Made by a program: the position numbers and the translations under genes. The notes beneath the pieces were generated by a model, which saw only the letters and a program-made list of their open reading frames with translations, was not told the DNA's origin and did no database searches. 64,000 bases of DNA from Struthio camelus. Taxonomy: Eukaryota > Chordata > Aves > Struthioniformes > Struthionidae. Shown one piece after another: positions 61,526 through 64,000 of this stretch; position 1 is the first letter of the stretch; every line of letters starts with the position of its first letter. Where the stretch lies: the NCBI RefSeq assembly GCF_040807025.1, contig NC_090942.1, forward strand, positions 65,986,911-66,050,910, in the 5' to 3' direction.

Positions 61526-64000
61526 TGGAAAGCTGCAAAACAAACAGAAGTTGACTCAAAAAATTAAGCAAACCACTTTTTCTCTTCTTTGGCTTGTACT
61601 GGTTGCAGCATGGGGGCAGATCAGTCAAGTGGCTTAGAAGTCAAATCTCTGCCTTAATCCTTAAGGAAACATGGTTCTTGGGGTGGAGCAACAAACTGCT
61701 GGAGGCACGCTCTCTTTAACTCCCATTCATTCCAAGACTGAACTGTTGTGAAAGCCAGGCCTGGTATGCTAGTGAGGATGTATGGCTGATTGCTTTGCAT
61801 CAGAGCATCACAGTAACCAGCAATGCTGCTCTAGGGATCTGGGAAGAGCATCAGACAAGCTGCTCTGCTGAAGCTCTAATTTGCTCATCATTTTTGGCTG
61901 ATGTGATTAGCAGTCAGGGCTAATTACCTGCAGGAATGCTCCCTCTTGGCTTTCTGAATTCACACATGAGAGAGTTGATGTTATGATCCTTGCCATTATA
62001 ACCTGTTCGTTCTTTCTTCCGTCACAGGAGAAATGAATATTAATGTAATGGAGATGGAGGAATGCTTCAAGTATCCTCTTTCCTCAACTTTTCTTCTTTC
62101 TGTGTACTGCTCTGTGTGTTTTGGTCACTCCTATAGAACGAAGAATGACAGAAATACTCTTCAGAGCAATCCCACGTACATATGGCCATTATGTGAGCAG
62201 ATATAGTGGGCATGCCCTGTGACTACGCTTCTTTACTGTTAGTGAAAAGAGGAGTGAAAGTTACTGGTGAGCAGATGGTCAGTATCCTTGTAAGCAAGTG
62301 TGATACAGTGAGCTGAGGGGGAGCTGATGGAAGTTCATTGAAATAGTATGGAAATTCGAGTAAGTCTGGATATAATCCTGCCTTCTTTCCTGCATTGGAG
62401 AGGAAGGAGATCTACCTTACCCAAAAGCTGAACTTCCCCTTTCTCAGCAAAAGGGAAAAATAGGAAACTGTCAACAGGTTCCAGTACCATATCTGCCACA
62501 AACTACTCAGAAGGAACAAACTAACGTGGCTAGAATGGATTTTAGGTTGAACACTTGTCTCCTGGGCTGGCACATATCACTGTAAAATCTGAGGCTACAT
62601 CCACAGAGGGTGGATTCAGCCTTGCTGGGCTAATTGTTTAGGATTGGAATCAAGAGTTGTAAAGATCGATGTAAAGGGAGAATTAAGAGTTTATAACTGA
62701 AATCCGTAAAAGCTTGTTCGCTAGGTGGTGGCTTGAGTACTGAAGACTGTGGCTATGGTACTACAGAAAAGTAATGAGCCAAATCAGCTTATTATGAACC
62801 CTATGGTACCAGAGACTTCCAGTACTCTAGATGGCCAGGATAAAGCTGAGTTATGTTTATATTTAGGTAGATTTAAAGTGCATTGCAATCTGTGACATTA
62901 CCAGCACTGGCTGGTTACTAAGCAGAGGTGCAAAACGTCTACGTTCTGTGACTATAGGCTCCTAAGTCCCTCTGGACTTTATCTCCAAGCAGTTGCCTGG
63001 TTAATCCTATCAGCACAGTAGGTTACCAGAAAATTTTTTTGGACTTTGGGGGATCTTCCCCCTCATTCATTAAAGATAGCAGATTCTGTTTGATGTAGGG
63101 TTTTCACTTTTTAACACATGCAGCTTTACAGAAACGAATACATGAAGGAAGCTAGAGCTGTGTGTATGAGAAAAGATCAGACTGCAGGTCCATTGAGTGC
63201 AGATTCATTTTGATTTGTGTAGAACTTGAGGTGGGAAAGAGAGATGTGCACGTGGCATTATCCAGCCTTTGGCCTTTTAAAGAAAATGTTTTTTGGCCCT
63301 ACTTTTTTCTTGGTGTACAATGGACAATAACAAGTTGCATGATTCCGAAAGTTCCAACAATTCGGAGTTGTTCCATGCCCTTTTATCGTCATTGCTCTTC
63401 CCATTTGCAAATTTACCTAAGAATCCGCTGATGTCATAATGTCTGAGTGGAGGTAAGTCAGTCAGAGGATTTTTCCAATTAGACTTGGCCTATGCTATAT
63501 ATTTCAGACCCTACTACAGTTGAAACTTGAATTGGGCCCTCACTGGGCCCTCGTTACCCCCTCAGTACCAACTGTCATAGGCTATATGTAGTTTGTCTGA
63601 CAGGAGCTAAAAGGAGGCCTCAGGGAAGAGGAGAAGCTTAAATACTACTCTCTTGTCTCAGACACATACCTTCTGAAATCCAGATTAGACTCTTTCTGCC
63701 TGCTTGCTAGCAATAATTTCAAAAAACAGATATATGATATTTCTATAAAGAGAACAAATTCATTATTGTTCTTAGTCTGTTGGCAACGTTTAATTCTAAC
63801 GGAGTGCAAATGTTGCCAGAATCCTCCCACTCGTACCCTGGCCTCCAGGGCTCTTTGAAACCACTCTGGAATGTGTCAAGGCCTTTGGGATACCTGCACC
63901 CTAGGAGAGAAAAGAAGAATCAGCAGTTTGATAGCTCTCTTGCACTGGCTTTCTGATGTTGCTATTGAGAAGTATGGGGGATATATTGCCGTTGTCCTAT

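Larger units (their letters stand above)
55018..64000 (+). other. PTN: Presumed PTN intron 1, last part in the window
   Basis: No coding exon is recognisable. The stretch holds pyrimidine tracts (55119-55164 and 61484-61525), a GT/GC microsatellite with poly(T) (56716-56760) and a 25-bp-period tandem duplication (57419-57465). A homeodomain-site-rich stretch at about 61861-62030 might be a conserved non-coding element. Confidence 0.5.

Noticed and set aside
31360..64000. Search for PTN coding exons (signal peptide, lysine-rich N-terminus, cysteine-rich domains)
   Set aside because: No segment with these features and matching splice sites was found; they probably lie beyond the window.
1..64000. 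Search for CRISPR arrays, prophage, tRNA or rRNA genes and intact endogenous retrovirus genes
   Set aside because: No regular spaced repeats, tRNA cloverleaf, rRNA sequence or long retroviral-type frames were seen. This is ordinary vertebrate DNA.

Overview
This is a vertebrate nuclear window, gene-poor and about 40% GC by eye, with long introns and intergenic DNA. A CR1-type LINE fragment and a MIR-like core-SINE, together with sparse repeats overall, suggest a sauropsid, most likely a bird. That assignment is an inference. There are no operons, phage, CRISPR arrays or bacterial features. Nearly all open frames longer than 60 codons here look like chance frames in non-coding DNA.

Region 1 (1 to about 5,960, + strand) is the 3' end of a diacylglycerol kinase gene, best called DGKI (iota). 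Three exons are in perfect splice phase: 988-1024, 2870-2969 and 3893-4009. They encode about 84 residues, covering the last full ankyrin repeat, a partial repeat, and a C-terminal tail ending in the PDZ ligand ETAV. A plausible 3' UTR runs to a polyadenylation signal at 5933-5938.

Region 2 (about 5,960 to 30,640) is intergenic. It holds a 118-bp sequence present twice in direct orientation (6006-6123 and 15710-15827), a MIR-like SINE (13695-13885), a palindromic MITE-like element (14673-14738), a CR1 3' end (20508-20650), several microsatellites and a 28-bp exact tandem duplication. I recognise no gene in it.

Region 3 (about 30,650 to 31,560) is a strong CpG island promoter. It contains a CCAAT box, an alternating CG tract, an alternating TA tract merging into a TATA box at 31198-31204, and a short ATG-less exon ending at a consensus donor (31359/31360). 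From the known mammalian gene order, in which PTN lies just downstream of DGKI on the same strand, this is most likely the promoter and non-coding first exon of PTN (pleiotrophin). No PTN coding exon was found here, so the identification rests on synteny and promoter structure.

Region 4 (31,360 to 64,000) would then be the first part of a long PTN intron 1. It starts with a diverged tandem duplication (31617-31867) whose two copies differ strikingly in CpG content across the island edge. Further on it has simple repeats, a perfect 24-bp palindrome (34324-34347) and one exon-like segment with good splice sites (54863-55017). The genes are ordinary; the points most worth checking are the tandem duplication at the island edge, the 118-bp repeat pair and the orphan exon-like segment.
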